NCBI GenBank assembly: GCA_026874595.1
Contig: CM049307.1
Location: 78,470,643-78,534,642 of the forward strand
Direction of reading: 5' to 3'
DNA: 64,000 nt
Source: Sipunculus nudus
Lineage: Eukaryota; Annelida; Sipuncula; Golfingiida; Sipunculidae
Position numbers and translations under genes: made by a program. Below, piece by piece: positions 35,007 through 47,578 of this stretch. The notes beneath the pieces were generated by a model. The model saw only the letters and a list, made by a program, of their open reading frames with translations, did not search any database and was not told the origin of the DNA. Positions within the stretch are counted from its first letter, which is position 1. Every line of letters begins with the position of its first letter.

Positions 35007-35930
35007 CCTTGATTTTCAGACCGCTCTTGAAAACCATCTCTCTTCGTACTGCTGGTATTATTGGGGGACTACTGGCCGCTGTAGCATTCCTGATATCATC
35101 ATCTGCCATCAGCCTGCCAGTCTTCACTATGACTTACGGTTTCGTATCAGGAATGACTGTAATACCTGATAAAACAAACATCCTAATAGTCTATGGACTC
35201 AAACATTAAATTATTACAGGGATATGTGAAGGCCGCATTTATTCTCTTACCCATCATAAATAACAATATCTGATGCGACAAATTCTGTGGATCTGATCGC
35301 AGCGTTACCATCTCCGCAGATTAAAGTCTTAGTACTGTCCATGAAGTATCTTCTTGTAGATATTCTGCCCTTATCAAATACTGAGAAATTCATTCCTACG
35401 AAGCTTTTCAAATGATTTTCCGTGGCCGTTATTGCTTGTTTTGTGCGAACTAAAACCAGATGGCGGAGTATGAATAACGGAAGGATATACCGCCACCAAT
35501 AATACGGGTAGTTGAATTTAAACCATCATCATTGGCATTTCAGGTTTTGTATCTGCGTTCCTTATACTCTTGTCCGGATTTGGGGTTCCAAAGTATTTTG
35601 ACCGGCACCTAGCGATGGCGACTGGAATCTCAAACACAGGGGCAAGTTTAGGCGTGTTTGCGAAGGGTCCTCTGACAAGGTATATCCTAAACAAATAAAC
35701 AAGGCGTGGCTGCATGTTGATCCAAGCCGATGTTTTTCTTCAGTGTTGCTGGTTGTGGATGCTAGTACGACCTTATAGGGACCAGGTTTCAAAGAATTCT
35801 GAACGCCTCCAGCGTCTCATTGATAGAACTGATAAAATTGAGCATGAGATTTACCCTAATGATCCTACTCATGTCAAAGAGCGTCATAGGATGATTCCTA
35901 ACCGTCTGTATGATGAAGTCCGTAATCACA
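35007..35930 (+). pseudogene. SLC16-like transporter fragment (exons 2 and 3)
   Basis: An exon 2 equivalent at 35,007-35,150 is exactly 144 bp, as in both paralogues, and reads PLLKTISLRTAGIIGG. Its donor has become GAATGA instead of GTATGA. An exon 3 equivalent starts at 35,544 after TTTCAG: FGVPKYFDRHLAMATG, ASLGVFAKGPLTRY, then TAA at 35,696-35,698 where the paralogue has Tyr, then GCMLIQADVFLQCCWLW. It matches the minus-strand paralogue more closely than the intact gene. The frame runs into a 25-bp minisatellite at 35,934, and the second half of the transporter is gone. No exon 1 was found upstream. Confidence 0.85.
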
Positions 35931-35933
35931 ATC

Positions 35934-36425
35934 AGGACATATTACATGTCACGTATTTAGGACATATGACATGTCACGTATTTAGGGCATATGACATGTC
36001 ACGTATTCAGGACATATTACATGTCACGTATTCAGGACATATGGCATGTTACGTATTTAGGACATATTACATGTCACGTATTTAGGACATATTACATATC
36101 ACGTTTTTAGGACATATTACATGTCACGTATTCGGGACATATGACATGTCACGAATTTAGGACATATTACATGTCACGTATTTAGGGCATATGACATGTC
36201 ACGTACTTAGGACATATTACATGTCACGTATTCAGGACATATTACATGTCACGTTTTTAGGACATATTACATGTCACGTATTCAGGACATATTACATGTC
36301 ACGTATTAAGGATATATTACATGTCACGTATTTAGGACATATAACATATCACGTATTTAGGACATATTACATGTCACGTATTCAGGACATATTACATGTC
36401 ACGTATTTAGGACATATTACATGTC
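35934..36425. repeat. 25-bp minisatellite, about 20 copies
   Basis: Unit AGGACATATTACATGTCACG + TATTT, with few substitutions (TTA/TGA; TTT/TTC). Each unit contains GACAT...ATGTC inverted arms. Long frames such as 36,191-36,445 are by-products. The array separates the transporter fragment from a gypsy relic. Confidence 0.95.
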
Positions 36426-36479
36426 TATATTTCGTGAAAGTGTGAATACGTTTTGCCTCAGAGGCGTATTGGTTTGCAA

Positions 36480-37361
36480 AACGTACGGGATTATGCGCTT
36501 TTGTGTGGACTCTAGAAAACTATATTCACACTATCAAATATTCTCAACCAATTCCTCGTTTAGACAAGACACTAGATTCACTTGCCGGTGCTTTATATTT
36601 AAGTTCTCTATGCTTAAAACCAGGATTTTGGCAAACTGATGTTGCCGTATCGGACACCGTACGACCTCTCGGGTTCTATAATTCAAGAATATGCCGTTCG
36701 GCCAATCTGAGTCTCCCTAACTTAAAAAAAAAATAATGCAGGCAACTATCTCGAGAATCTAGGTAGAGTGTTTAAGTGGCAACTCACAAGCTTTAACCCA
36801 ATTAATACATTCTTAACAGTTTTTACCAAGAAGTCGGTGGACGTGGGCATCTTATTACTTTTGCCAGTCTAACGTTGACTCTGTCAGAACTTAACCGTCC
36901 ATCACACTTACTAGAATGTCTCTGTTTGTAATGTGGGCAATTTGCTCGAAGTTCAAAGATGATTTGTATGGTAACAATTTGTTGTTGAACAGTCATCTGA
37001 CCTACATATTGAATAGAGCTTACCTTGATGCCATTAGTCAGAGATGGATAACCGATATAGCCTGGATATGGTTTTTCTATACTTTACCGTTCTAGAAAGG
37101 AACATCGATGCTTAATTTGTGCCTAGGCTACCCCAAGCGCTAGTCTCATCCATGGGTTTTATACCATCTAATAACACCCGAAACCCATCACACCCAGACA
37201 CCACTATGCTTTCAGATGTAGTGAATGCTATTCTGAATAGTCACATCATAGATGACACTTCTTTTGCCCTATCTCAAATTACTAAGGCAGCAACAGTGAC
37301 ATTACCATCTATAGGATATATGACCCTGATTGAGTTCAAACCGATCCCAGAGTCTTTTTGA
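36480..37361 (+). pseudogene. Ty3/gypsy pol relic (RT to RNase H)
   Basis: Pieces in order: FCVDSRKLYSHY and PIPRLDKTLDSLAGALY (RT fingers), LCLKPGFWQTDVAVSD, then, after a frame change near 36,690, MPFGQSESP (RT), then near 36,950 KFKDDLYG and LTYILNRAYLDAISQRWI (RNase H/tether), then a KGTSM...LSRLPQ-like end of RNase H. The YxDD region is deleted and stops are numerous. The tail frame (37,119-37,361) is open but I do not recognise it. It is a different, more decayed copy than the element at 59,808. Confidence 0.75.
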
Positions 37362-39911
37362 AACCGAGCCCGTCTCCAAATCATGATACATAAGTATCCT
37401 AAATGTTCAACTGCTTATAAAATCATGTTTCAAAAACGTAATTTGAGTCATAACTTTTAGTTCCGATACAGAGCAAAAACTGAAAAGCAAGCTAGTTATA
37501 TTAACATACAGCTTCATTCGTTTTATAATAGACGTTTTATACACGTTCAAAATTAATACACAGGAACTCTCTGACACCCTTTTTTTCCGACAAAACATTT
37601 GTTTCTGCTTTGGCTCATGTTTTTTTTTAACGGTAAACCACCCTTGGAGAGACGGCGCACGATAAAACCACACCTATTCGTGCCACCCTATGCTCTGTCA
37701 ATATCTGATTCCTGAACACATGATCACCAGGACTTACAATAACCTTAAAGAAGATATAGTTGAAAACATCTTTTAAAACGGGGTCCATCAATACCTATCA
37801 TCATCTTCTACGGAAATTCCCCTTGGTCTCAATAAACTTGATGAGACACCCAGGATGAGGGAACGGGGCTGTGGTTAGGAATTGTCAGCACCTGAATTGC
37901 AACAAGATCTAGTCCTTAAACTTCTAAAGTAGCGGTCCAGTAAGAGCATGTACAGTTTTCTCCATGCAAGGCAATTTAGTTTGGTGGCAAGGGCTCCAGC
38001 CATTTTTTTTCATCCTGACACATTATCCACAGCCTCTTCAATATTATGTATTTTTAGTATACCTTCCATCATTCATTTCATTCTACACAGTTTAAGCTCT
38101 TTCCTGGCTTATCAGCATTGAACCAACTGATAAGACTTTCGGGGATCTCTTTGAAAACAAAGGACGTGATCAGATTAATCTGGTTATTGTTCAATAAATA
38201 TTTTCTTTTCATTTTTATGTCTTCATCAGAAACAGGAATAAAAAACATGAAAATGGACTGAAATAATTTAATATGAGAACTGTCTTGATTTGATAAATTC
38301 TCACTAAAGTTATATAAATTATGGTTACTAAAATGCCTACCACTTAAAGTATCCAGGTCAATTAATATATTTCTTATTTAAGACACATCTTTATTTCAGA
38401 CAATAGTGTTCTTTTGGCACTATAACATAGCTTAAATTTGCTTGGTTAGTTGACTGCCATTTTGTTGGAGTTAAATGAAAATTCAACGCAGCCTTTCACT
38501 TTAAAAGGAACCTTCACGTATAATTACACGTCACATTAGGGTCCTCTTCCATTGGCCTGAGTTAATTGAACATTTCACGAAAGGATCCACCTCAAATTTG
38601 AGACCATTCTCAATTAGGGGACCATTTTGGATAATGTTTGTGAATCGAAAATTCCTCCTAATATTTCACTTCAAACTGAGGTTCATTCCCGATGCACTCA
38701 GTCGATTAAAAATGTTATCACTTGTACAAATTCCATCACTCCATCTCCACTGCTAGTCCTATAGATCTTACTCGGTCGTAATTGACATTTCTCAGAGGGG
38801 CTAAGGATAAGATCTTACAATTTCATATCCTGGACATTTTATGCGAATTACAAACCCAAATTAAGCTTTCTAGTAATCCTACCAACATACAAATAAATAA
38901 AAAAGCATGGAAACATAAGCTCTTTATTTACAAACTAGTATAACATTGAAGCAATATTAGACCGACTGGTGAAAATTGAACTTTCAACTCGCAATAAAAT
39001 ATATTTGCTCAACCACATCTATCGTTATATAGGTTTCTCATATGGTTTGCCGCTTATTCTTGGTCACCACGCACAAGCAAACAAATATTGTTACAACTGA
39101 TAAGTTTGCCACAGGTCGGCTCATGAAGATGTTTTATTCTGCTGCTGCTCGGTGGTCATATGGTATTTAGTTGCACAGAATGTTGGTAACTGCTCATTTG
39201 GCCTGATTGGGATTGTGACGCCAATTAATTAAACTCTGAACAAAACGCTTCACTCATTCAGAAGTGTAGCACATGAGAGCGCATACTATACAAGCAGATA
39301 ATGTTTCATTAACAATATTGCATTATATCCATCGTTTTCATTCAAAGCACGACAAGTATGTTTTCTTTCTCGTTGTTGTTAACATGAAAAGAGCAGACGA
39401 ACGTATACTGCAATTTATATAAATTTGATTGCTTTCACATATTTATATTTCCTAGAATAATATTGGTCCAGCTGTTGCCATACAGTTGTAGACCGTGTGC
39501 ATCCTGGTTGAGGCTATTTTGATATCATATTTCCGGGGCACGAAATTGTTATCGAAAATGAACAGATGAAATGCTTGTTTCACAAAATTACCTAGGAATC
39601 TGACTTTCGCTGAGGGCACGGCAGAATCAAGGTTGCAAGAACACCAATATTGCGACCAGTGAAGAATCGTCAGTATTCTCGCAAATCCAGAAGAAGTCGG
39701 CATCTGACAAAAACGCCTAGGATTTGTAAATTATTCCTCATTCATTAAGCATCTCTACCACAAATAATGTTAAAGCACTTAGGAACAAAGTTGATGACCA
39801 AAGTAAGTTAGAACAAAAAGGCAAAGACGGTGACAGAGAACATAAAGAAGCCGCGGCTACTGACAGGACAGAACCATAAGAAAAGCGATTCCGTGTGAAG
39901 GAGAACCCAAC
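37362..39911. other. Intergenic, upstream of the intact SLC16 gene
   Basis: No gene recognised; open frames are short and lack domains. The promoter and 5' UTR of the gene starting at 39,912 should be in the right part. The start codon context is CCCAACATGA. Confidence 0.5.
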
Positions 39912-42900
39912 ATGAATTCAGAACAAAACATCCAAATCGAAAGCAAGGAAACTTGGTACAGTTACGTGATACTGGCCGTCAGCTTTTTCTCTTGTTTTGT
40001 GACTGATGGGTTGGAGGCTTCTTATGGTGTTATTTTCCAGGACTTGAAATCTTATTTCTCCGCCGATGCCTTTAGACTTTCATTGCCTTTAGCAATATTG
40101 GATTTCATATTGCACGTGGCTGGTAAGTTGAAATTAATCTTTTCTTATCGTCTCAAAATGACTACAAAAAGTAAACGTTACATCACTTCCGTTCTTCAGG
40201 CGATGCAGAACATGCCAAGTAAATCCACGTATATTTTTTTTTAATTTACTGTCTTTTAGTTACGCCGACGGTCATTGAACCCATGAATATTTAATAATAA
40301 AATAATCATCCGTTTACACAGATATTTCTGTCTCTTTGTGATTCAGATGAAATTTCATATTGAACACTACATAATATAGAAAGAAATTTGTCTGATATTT
40401 AAAAAATTTAAACATCCTGATATAGTCTTATCCATTGAAATTATACAAAAAAATGGAATAACAGAGTAAATATTTGTGTCAGATCTTAGCTGGAGGCAAA
40501 AGGAAAGCCTTTTATGAACCAGAAAAAGACCGCTTCCATTTCAGACACTGCAGCACTTTAGCTCCTGTTTTCCACGAATTTGTCCAGGCCATGTCAAGTA
40601 TAAATCTCTGCAAGGCCCTCTTTTTTCCGAAATGGAGCTATTTTGTACCTGTGGATTTGGGATCGTAAATTATATTAAACAAAGGTAGATAATGCATAGA
40701 CAACAACCATACCAAATATAACAAAAAGTTCTTGCTGCTTCTCGATAAAACATTGTCCAGAATTTTAATGATGTAAATACAATGTGGTCGTGCAGTAATA
40801 TAATTGTGGGTATTTAAACTTCATGAAGCAGGATCTCCTGGCTGAAATGGGAGTAAGGGGATTAACTGTTAAAGCATGCCAACATAACAAGTGAGGTTCA
40901 GGGATTGAGTCACATGTTGTTCACAGTACTGACCACGGACCGGGATCAGAAATTGGACCAAACTTCAGGTCAAGCATGTCTTAATCCGGGACCTTCAGTA
41001 GGGCTCATCATTTGTCTCAATAGATATTGTCCATGCCTGTATTTTGTTCAGCTCCGTGCCAATTCTTCCACATATGTTTCTCTCAGGTATTATTAGTACG
41101 GGGCGAAACTTTGTGGATACAAGGAAAGGTATTATATTCTAGTCAGATTTATATATGCGTCAATAAGGTAATCATCCATGCCAGACTTGTATCCTGAGGA
41201 TATACATTTGACGATACTGAAAACTGGCCAAAATTTATTTCGACCCATGGCGGTAATGTAATTGAGATGAGGAGAAGACTGTCTGACATTACGATCTTGA
41301 CGTTCTAATCTATTTTCTAATTGATGATGTTGCCACTAAATCTTTGTCACTGAACTCCTTTGTGGCCACAGCTCAGATATTCACGTTTTTGGTCATCAAC
41401 TATAGGGAATGATGCCATGTGTGCTATAAGGGAGTCAATTCCATATTTTCCAAATGGTTTCCGAGAAAGAGTTTTTAAATTTGTCATCAACTACGAATCT
41501 GTATTGTTACGGAACCTAATATCAACAGATCACGCATGCGTGATGAACATAAACCTTGCAACGGAGAAAAAAAAGATTATGTAACACCAGGCAGCGTGAA
41601 ATGCCTAGGGGAATGAATAAAGTGGTGTTTTTTTTGTTAACAAATAACCATAATTTATTCTTAAAACAACCCTAACATTACAATACACTAAATCAATACA
41701 ATTACACAGTACAACAACAGTATATTAAAAAAAATCAATATAATCACACAGCCTAATAAACAAAGTGCACAGTACCTGGATACCACCACTGCCACAGCGA
41801 CAAGTTCTTTAAAATGTATAAGTCGGACGAACAGTTCACACAAATTCTCTCGGAGAATAACAGTCCAATGTAAAGCTCTTGTAACAATCCCGAAAGTAAA
41901 CTGAAGACCAAAGAAGATTCGTCACAAATCCAGAAGAAAATCTGTAATTGCCCACTTACCCGAAAAGTCCCACAAACTGACATACACACTTCTGTGTCCG
42001 CTGGAATATTCTCTCACCTCTCTCCCGGCTCTAAAACACCCCCGCCCCCTTTTATAACTTCCACCTCAAGCCCAGAACTTTCCACTTCTCGAACAGTCTA
42101 ATGAATCTAACATTATACACAGTACACACGCGTTACAGGGACCATCTAGAAAAAGGAATGCCGTGTTTCTACATATCAGGGTTCACACGTCAGCCGACCC
42201 GGCTCGGCCAGGCGAGAAAGCCCCAAGCTAGCATGACAACAAGAGTTCAACCCGTACGGATTAAACTGAGAATGCAATACCCGGCCAGACCAGACCGTTA
42301 CAACACGAGTTACGCCCGTGTCAGACAATAAAAAAAAGACATCTGTAATAGTATCCAGTCGCAGAACTTACAGGGCCATCTGTTACATTAAATATAAAAC
42401 TAAACTGGTCTTCAAGTGCAAAATATACGAGTAATATGCTAGTGCTGCTTGCCAACTTACTGTTCTGTTGTGGTTGACGCTCATTGTAGTAACCCCGAGG
42501 TACCAATAAGAAGGCACCAGACAGCATGTCGCTCTAGAGTACTTAAATGATCTAGCTCAAAGAAAACAAATTCGTGGAATTAATGTCCCCCGCTTTAGGA
42601 TCTTGTTGTTTTTCATGCTAGATTAAGGACGGACAGACAGAGTGACAGACAGACAGAAGCCAGACACTCCAAAGCAAATCCCAACCAGGGTATGCATGAG
42701 AGCAATGACTGACCAAAATTTAAATGAAATCAGATAATATTTAGGAAAGTTATGGCACGGAAATAAAAATCTGACAGAATGAAAGACAGGGTGATAGACA
42801 GACAGACGGACATAAGCCAGACATTTCAAAACAAATCCAAACCAACGTATGCAAGAGAGCAATGTCTGACAGACTGAAAGAAAGAGTGACAGACAGTCAG

Positions 42901-45061
42901 ACAGACAGATGCGAGACACTCCAAAACCAATCCCAACCAAAGTAAGCATGAGTGCAATCACTGACCAAAATTTGAATGAAATCAGATAATACTTAGGAAA
43001 GTTATTGCATGGAAATGAAAACCTGACAGACAGACAGACAAAGTGGCAGACATACAGACAGACAGACAGACAGAAGCCAGACACTTCAAAACTAATCCCA
43101 ACCAAGGTATGTATAAGAGCAATCACCGACCCAAATTTGAAGGAAATCGGATAATATTTAGGAAAGTTTTCGCACGGAAACGAAACCTGACGGACGGACA
43201 GAGAGACAGACAGACAGACAGACGAACAGACAGACAGACGGACACACAGACAGACAAACCCATATCAATGTCCCCCGCAACCGCGGATTGAGGAACTATA
43301 AATTTGGTGATACCTCCCCTTTAAAAATAACTTGCGTTGTATATCTGTATAAATAAATCTTTTCTAGCATTGTTCACCAGTGCTTTCGTGAAGGTTTTCG
43401 GACTACGTGCTGCTGGATTTATTGGGGGCCTCGTGTCTGCTGGAGGCTTCGTCATCGCATATTTTGCTCCGAGTCTTGAGGTATTCACGGTGGCATACGG
43501 CGTCGCTGTAGGTATGTCTATTCCCAACCTTCCAAATCACTCGAGAATTTGATGTGATTACAAAATCTGTATTCTGTGCCCATCTTGATTCTGCGGTTTT
43601 GGTCCATACTGGATCAATGAATTATAACTAACATTTCATACGTGATGAAGGCTCATATGAAGTGTGAATTCAAGCCGGTGAACAAAATAAACCTACTCGA
43701 TAGTTGCCTTATAGTTCAGCTTTTCCGGCCAGAATTACAATAACAACTCACCGGTGTTCGCGTGTAGGTGGTCTCGAACGATAAAAGGGAAAATTTGTCG
43801 TAAGGATTGTCATAAGATTGTCATGAATAATATTATGCTGGCCGTAAGATAACAAGACGCAAAATAAGTCGTGGAAAGTCACTGATGGCCTTGCGATGAT
43901 CGTAACTGTTGCGGTCTGTCAGAACGACTATCCGTTTTCTGAGACCAGTTGCTGTCCCAGGTTATTTTAGTTCAAGTATGACTAGTTCTTAGCACTACAA
44001 GTTGTGTCCCAAAGTTTGTATTGCCAGTGATGTTAAAATGTACATCCAAGATGCTAAGTGAAATGTGTACTTACATTATGTGTTCTTATTCATAGGTATT
44101 GGTTTTGGATTTCTCTATGTTTCAAGTGGTGTAGCCATACAAATATTTTTCGACAAGAGACGATCCGTAGCAACTGGAGTATATTACTCTGGGTCAGCAC
44201 TTGGTATGTTTGCCATGAGTCCACTGGTCAGATATCTTTCAAATACATATTCATGGAGAGGGTGTATGTTGATCGAGGCCGGTATTGTTCTACAAAGTAT
44301 CTGGTTATGGTTACTGGTCCATCCTGTAGTAACAAACCGAATCGATGAGGAACAAAATCAAATTCACGAGACCAAAAATCAAACTAACAGTAAGGACCAT
44401 CACACGGAAGTTACGTCATCATTTAGTTGTAACATTTTAGACGTGAAACCTTGTATATCTGAGAAACTGATCACGACCTTGAAAGAATCTTTTGACTTCA
44501 AGCTGATGAAAAAGCTTCAGTTTATATTTTATCTATTAGCTCTCTTTATCGCTCACCTGGGCTTTCCAGTCACGTACACATTTACCCCAGATAAAGGCAC
44601 CGACATGGGATTTTCATATGACGACACAAAATGGTTCGTCTCGTTTACTGGAATCGGAGGCTTGATTGGAAGAATCACATTCGGAGTGATTGGGAATTTT
44701 TCTATATTTATAGGACGCCGCCTATATCTCCAAATATTAACTGTCGGCTTAACTGGTGCCTGTCTTCTTCTTGTGCCAGTATGTGAAAGTCTTTGGTCCA
44801 TATATGCAATCCTTACTATGTATGGGTTTGCTTCAGGTAAGCACTTTAGATCTGCTTTATATTTTGTCAATCAGTTTTTTCAACAATAGAAACTCCTGTC
44901 ATATACTCTTTGATTGAAAGCATATCAGCGCGCTGTATGGAAAAAAATGATAAAGATATAAAACTTTATAGAAGAAGCAAGTGGAAATATTTACATTTTT
45001 TAAAAAGTCGGATCACTGTACACTTTTCTGTGTACTCTCTTTTCTGTGTACTCCCCCACCC

Positions 45062-45149
<88 letters not shown>

Positions 45150-47578
45150 CACATTCCTCGAACAATCACAGATGTTTTGCATTGTAATTGCCCATTACAA
45201 GGAGCTTGGTTTAAACCACAAAGCTTGCAAGCTTCTTTAATGTTTTTTTAAAGTAATTTCGTTAAGATATTTTAATCTGATACATTTAAAATATGCCTAA
45301 TGTTTCTTACAAAGTGGACAGGAAATAATACACTGATTTGGAAGTTTGATATCGATGTTCGATCCTCGTTGGTGTCTAAAATTCGTTAAAATTCAGAAAC
45401 TCGCAAAAAGTATCTCGATTACAATTGCTGACATCGGATTATACAAATTTAAACGTATATAAGCTTTGTTTCCAAATAGCTTAATAATACCTTGGGTATT
45501 TAATATGTAAATATCCTTATCCTAACTGACAAGATTTTTTGTTAACAGCTGAGAGGTACCTCACGTGGTTATCCAAATTTATTAGAATTTGTATTAAATG
45601 TATAGGATCTTTTGAGTTACATACATAAACAAAGGGAACCTATCGTCGCTCGGAAATTGTCAGTACATTCTTACCTCAACCCATTTATTACCACAAATTC
45701 CTGAATAACTACCACAATAAGTACTCGTTTTCCACACCCACGTTCGCAAATTCTAACGTAAGGATTATATGTAATCCACTTTAATTCACAGACTGTATGC
45801 GTTTCAAGCTGGCATGGCTTTCGACTAGATCATCAAACTTCAGCTGCGACAAAATACGACGTCGGTTATTAAGGTTAACCTTAATATCAATTTTGGTAAT
45901 GTTATGATATCACAGCGCAAGAACGACTTTAAATTTGCCGTTGAAAATTCGATGTTGTTGCTGAAAGCCTTAGACTTTGAGGCACATAATATTTGCACAA
46001 TAATTTCGATTATATAGACTAATAAAGTATGTATGGAATCACGGTGCCAGTAGGTAATTGAGAAGACGTTGAGACGTTATACTGACAATAACAGAGCGAA
46101 GATAGGTGCCTTTTGTTGATATATGAGTTAAGGGGATGTTTATATCGTTTATATTTTGAAAAGAAAATACTGATATATTCAGGATTTACACGTCAGGTGT
46201 CTGTAAGCAGGAGGACACCTTTAGAGGATTTACGTTCTGGTTCCGCTGCTTATGTCATCTGTTGTAATATTTTCAGTTACGTTATTGTCACTCCAGTGTT
46301 TGATCTAATATTTGACAGGAGGACACGTTGTCATGACACTTTTAGTGCTCTACGACCTGTTTGGTTCTGACGTCATCACTCGGTCATTCGGCCTGAGTTT
46401 GGTGATAATAGGAGTGGCGTGCCTGGTGACTACACCTCTTATGGGTACGTATCAAATATTGCAAGAAAGAAAGCATACCTAAAAAATAAAGGTAATTTAT
46501 TCGTTACTTGTTTTGAGCGAACATGTTTTGATGAATGTATTTGGGTTGAATTATTTTTACTTTCGGTTATATGAATCAATAACTTCATTTTTATTTAACG
46601 GACTCGGCTTTAAACGGGGCTGGTGATCCATGGAACTATGTATAAGGCAGGCTCTGAATAAAGTTTAAAGATTTCAACCACAGTAGTGGTTCTTTCCATA
46701 CGACAGAGCATATTGGGTATTTGGAGCTGAGCTGAGGTGCTCAGTATTTATAATGTAATGCAGATCTAGGATCAACTTATAACTTCAAGATATGAGACAG
46801 ATTACATGTGTCATACTGAACAAATATCTGGTGATTTTACTGGAGGTATGTATTTTCTTTAACAAATATTATCATTAAACTAAGCAGTAATAACTCAGGC
46901 TGTTCATGTATCATATTATTTAATTTTGATTAAATTTTACTTCTCCTTATCATCTTGTTTACAAATAGCTTCATGTTGTGTTCAGTCTTTGTAATCAATC
47001 CTAGGAAGTAATTCTAACAAAACGTAATGGTCTGATATTTGGCATGAATTTGTTATTATAATATGCTAAAGTTTGCCTTGTGAATGTTATTTAGTCTGAC
47101 CATTTACATTACTCGTAGAATATATTTACATTGTTTGTCCAAAAGGCACATCATACCAAAGGCTGTTTGGATGTTTTACCTTCTGCTGATTTATAAGTGA
47201 ATTGTGTTTAGATATTGAGACACTGGTGAGGTCCCTGCACTGCAGGCACATATAAATATTTTCGCAGATACGGTAAAACTAGACCACAAGGTATCTGAGA
47301 AAATATGTTTATTTCTATTACAGGAATATTATTAAAATGATGCACGATATAGAATACGTTTTTTATATATTACAATCTGTATCTGTTTTTATGCCATAGC
47401 TTGAAGTACAGATGTTATTTTGTGTATTGCAGGTTTTGTTCGGGATAGAAATTTGACGTATGATCCCGTGTTTTTCCTGGCAGGAGGATGTTTCATCTTA
47501 TCCATGTTTGTAATGCTGTTAATCCCAGTGTCACGACAAGGTGATAAAACCAGGGGAGAATACCTGGAACTTCACTAG
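39912..47578 (+). CDS. Monocarboxylate-transporter-like (SLC16/MFS) protein, intact, 5 exons
   Basis: Exons 39,912-40,122, 43,368-43,511, 44,096-44,836, 46,319-46,444 and 47,433-47,578 join to 1,368 nt, 455 aa. All four introns are GT-AG and interrupt codons in phase 1. Predicted as a 12-segment plasma-membrane carrier; family members move monocarboxylates or related solutes with protons, but the substrate here is unknown. The SLC16 hallmark is clear: FFDKRRSVATG (residues 136-146) followed by YYSGSALGMFAMSPL. A central hydrophilic loop spans about 196-245, then the second half (PDKGTDMGFSYDDTKWFVS, GRITFGVIG). The usual DGGWGW motif before helix 1 is replaced by ETWYSYV (13-19). A partner paralogue lies tail-to-tail at 50,057-53,963. 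Intron 1 holds a solo LTR and a tandem repeat. Confidence 0.92.
41505..42350 (-). mobile_element. Solo LTR, gypsy family A, in intron 1 of the SLC16 gene (TSD GTAT)
   Basis: The reverse complement matches 31,189-32,027 along its length (TTAGACTGTTCGAGAAGTG, CAGCGGACACAGAAGTG, GTGGTATCCAGGTAC, CATTCCCC). The ends are TGTTACGG at the left and CTGTAATA at the right (one change from TGTTACAG). GTAT flanks both sides (41,501-41,504 and 42,351-42,354). It is antisense to the host gene and 846 bp long. Confidence 0.95.
42620..43265. repeat. Tandem repeat, about 155-bp unit with GACA tails, 3-4 copies
   Basis: Units share 'gccagacacttcaaaac', 'aatcccaacca', 'gagcaatcactgaccaaaat' and 'ggaaatcagataatatttag', joined by (GACA)n stretches. 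One unit is truncated (about 42,810-42,890). It sits in SLC16 intron 1, ending about 100 bp before exon 2. The 167-aa minus-strand frame is repeat translation. Confidence 0.85.
45061..45150. repeat. (CT)n(TA)n(GA)n self-complementary microsatellite
   Basis: About 12 CT, then about 22 TA, then about 11 GA units. The whole 90 bp is one inverted repeat able to form a single long hairpin. Confidence 0.95.
45867..45886. repeat. 20-bp perfect palindrome
   Basis: TATTAAGGTTAACCTTAATA equals its own reverse complement. It lies in SLC16 intron 3. Confidence 0.9.

Larger units (their letters stand above)
44837..46318 (+). other. SLC16 intron 3 with structured DNA
   Basis: Contains the CT/TA/GA composite microsatellite at 45,061-45,150 and a perfect 20-bp palindrome at 45,867-45,886. 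No other gene. Confidence 0.7.

Noticed and set aside
35934-36425. Possible CRISPR array (regular about 25-bp repeats)
   Set aside because: Head-to-tail repeats without unique spacers, in animal nuclear DNA with no cas genes.
40474-40668. 64-aa frame in SLC16 intron 1
   Set aside because: No homology recognised and not part of the phase-1 exon chain.
42623-43126. 167-aa Cys/Leu-rich minus-strand frame resembling a membrane protein
   Set aside because: It is three copies of a tandem repeat with GACA tails lying in an SLC16 intron.
46113-46370. 85-aa frame upstream of SLC16 exon 4
   Set aside because: It overlaps exon 4 in the wrong frame; the 46,319 acceptor and phase-1 exon explain the conserved part.
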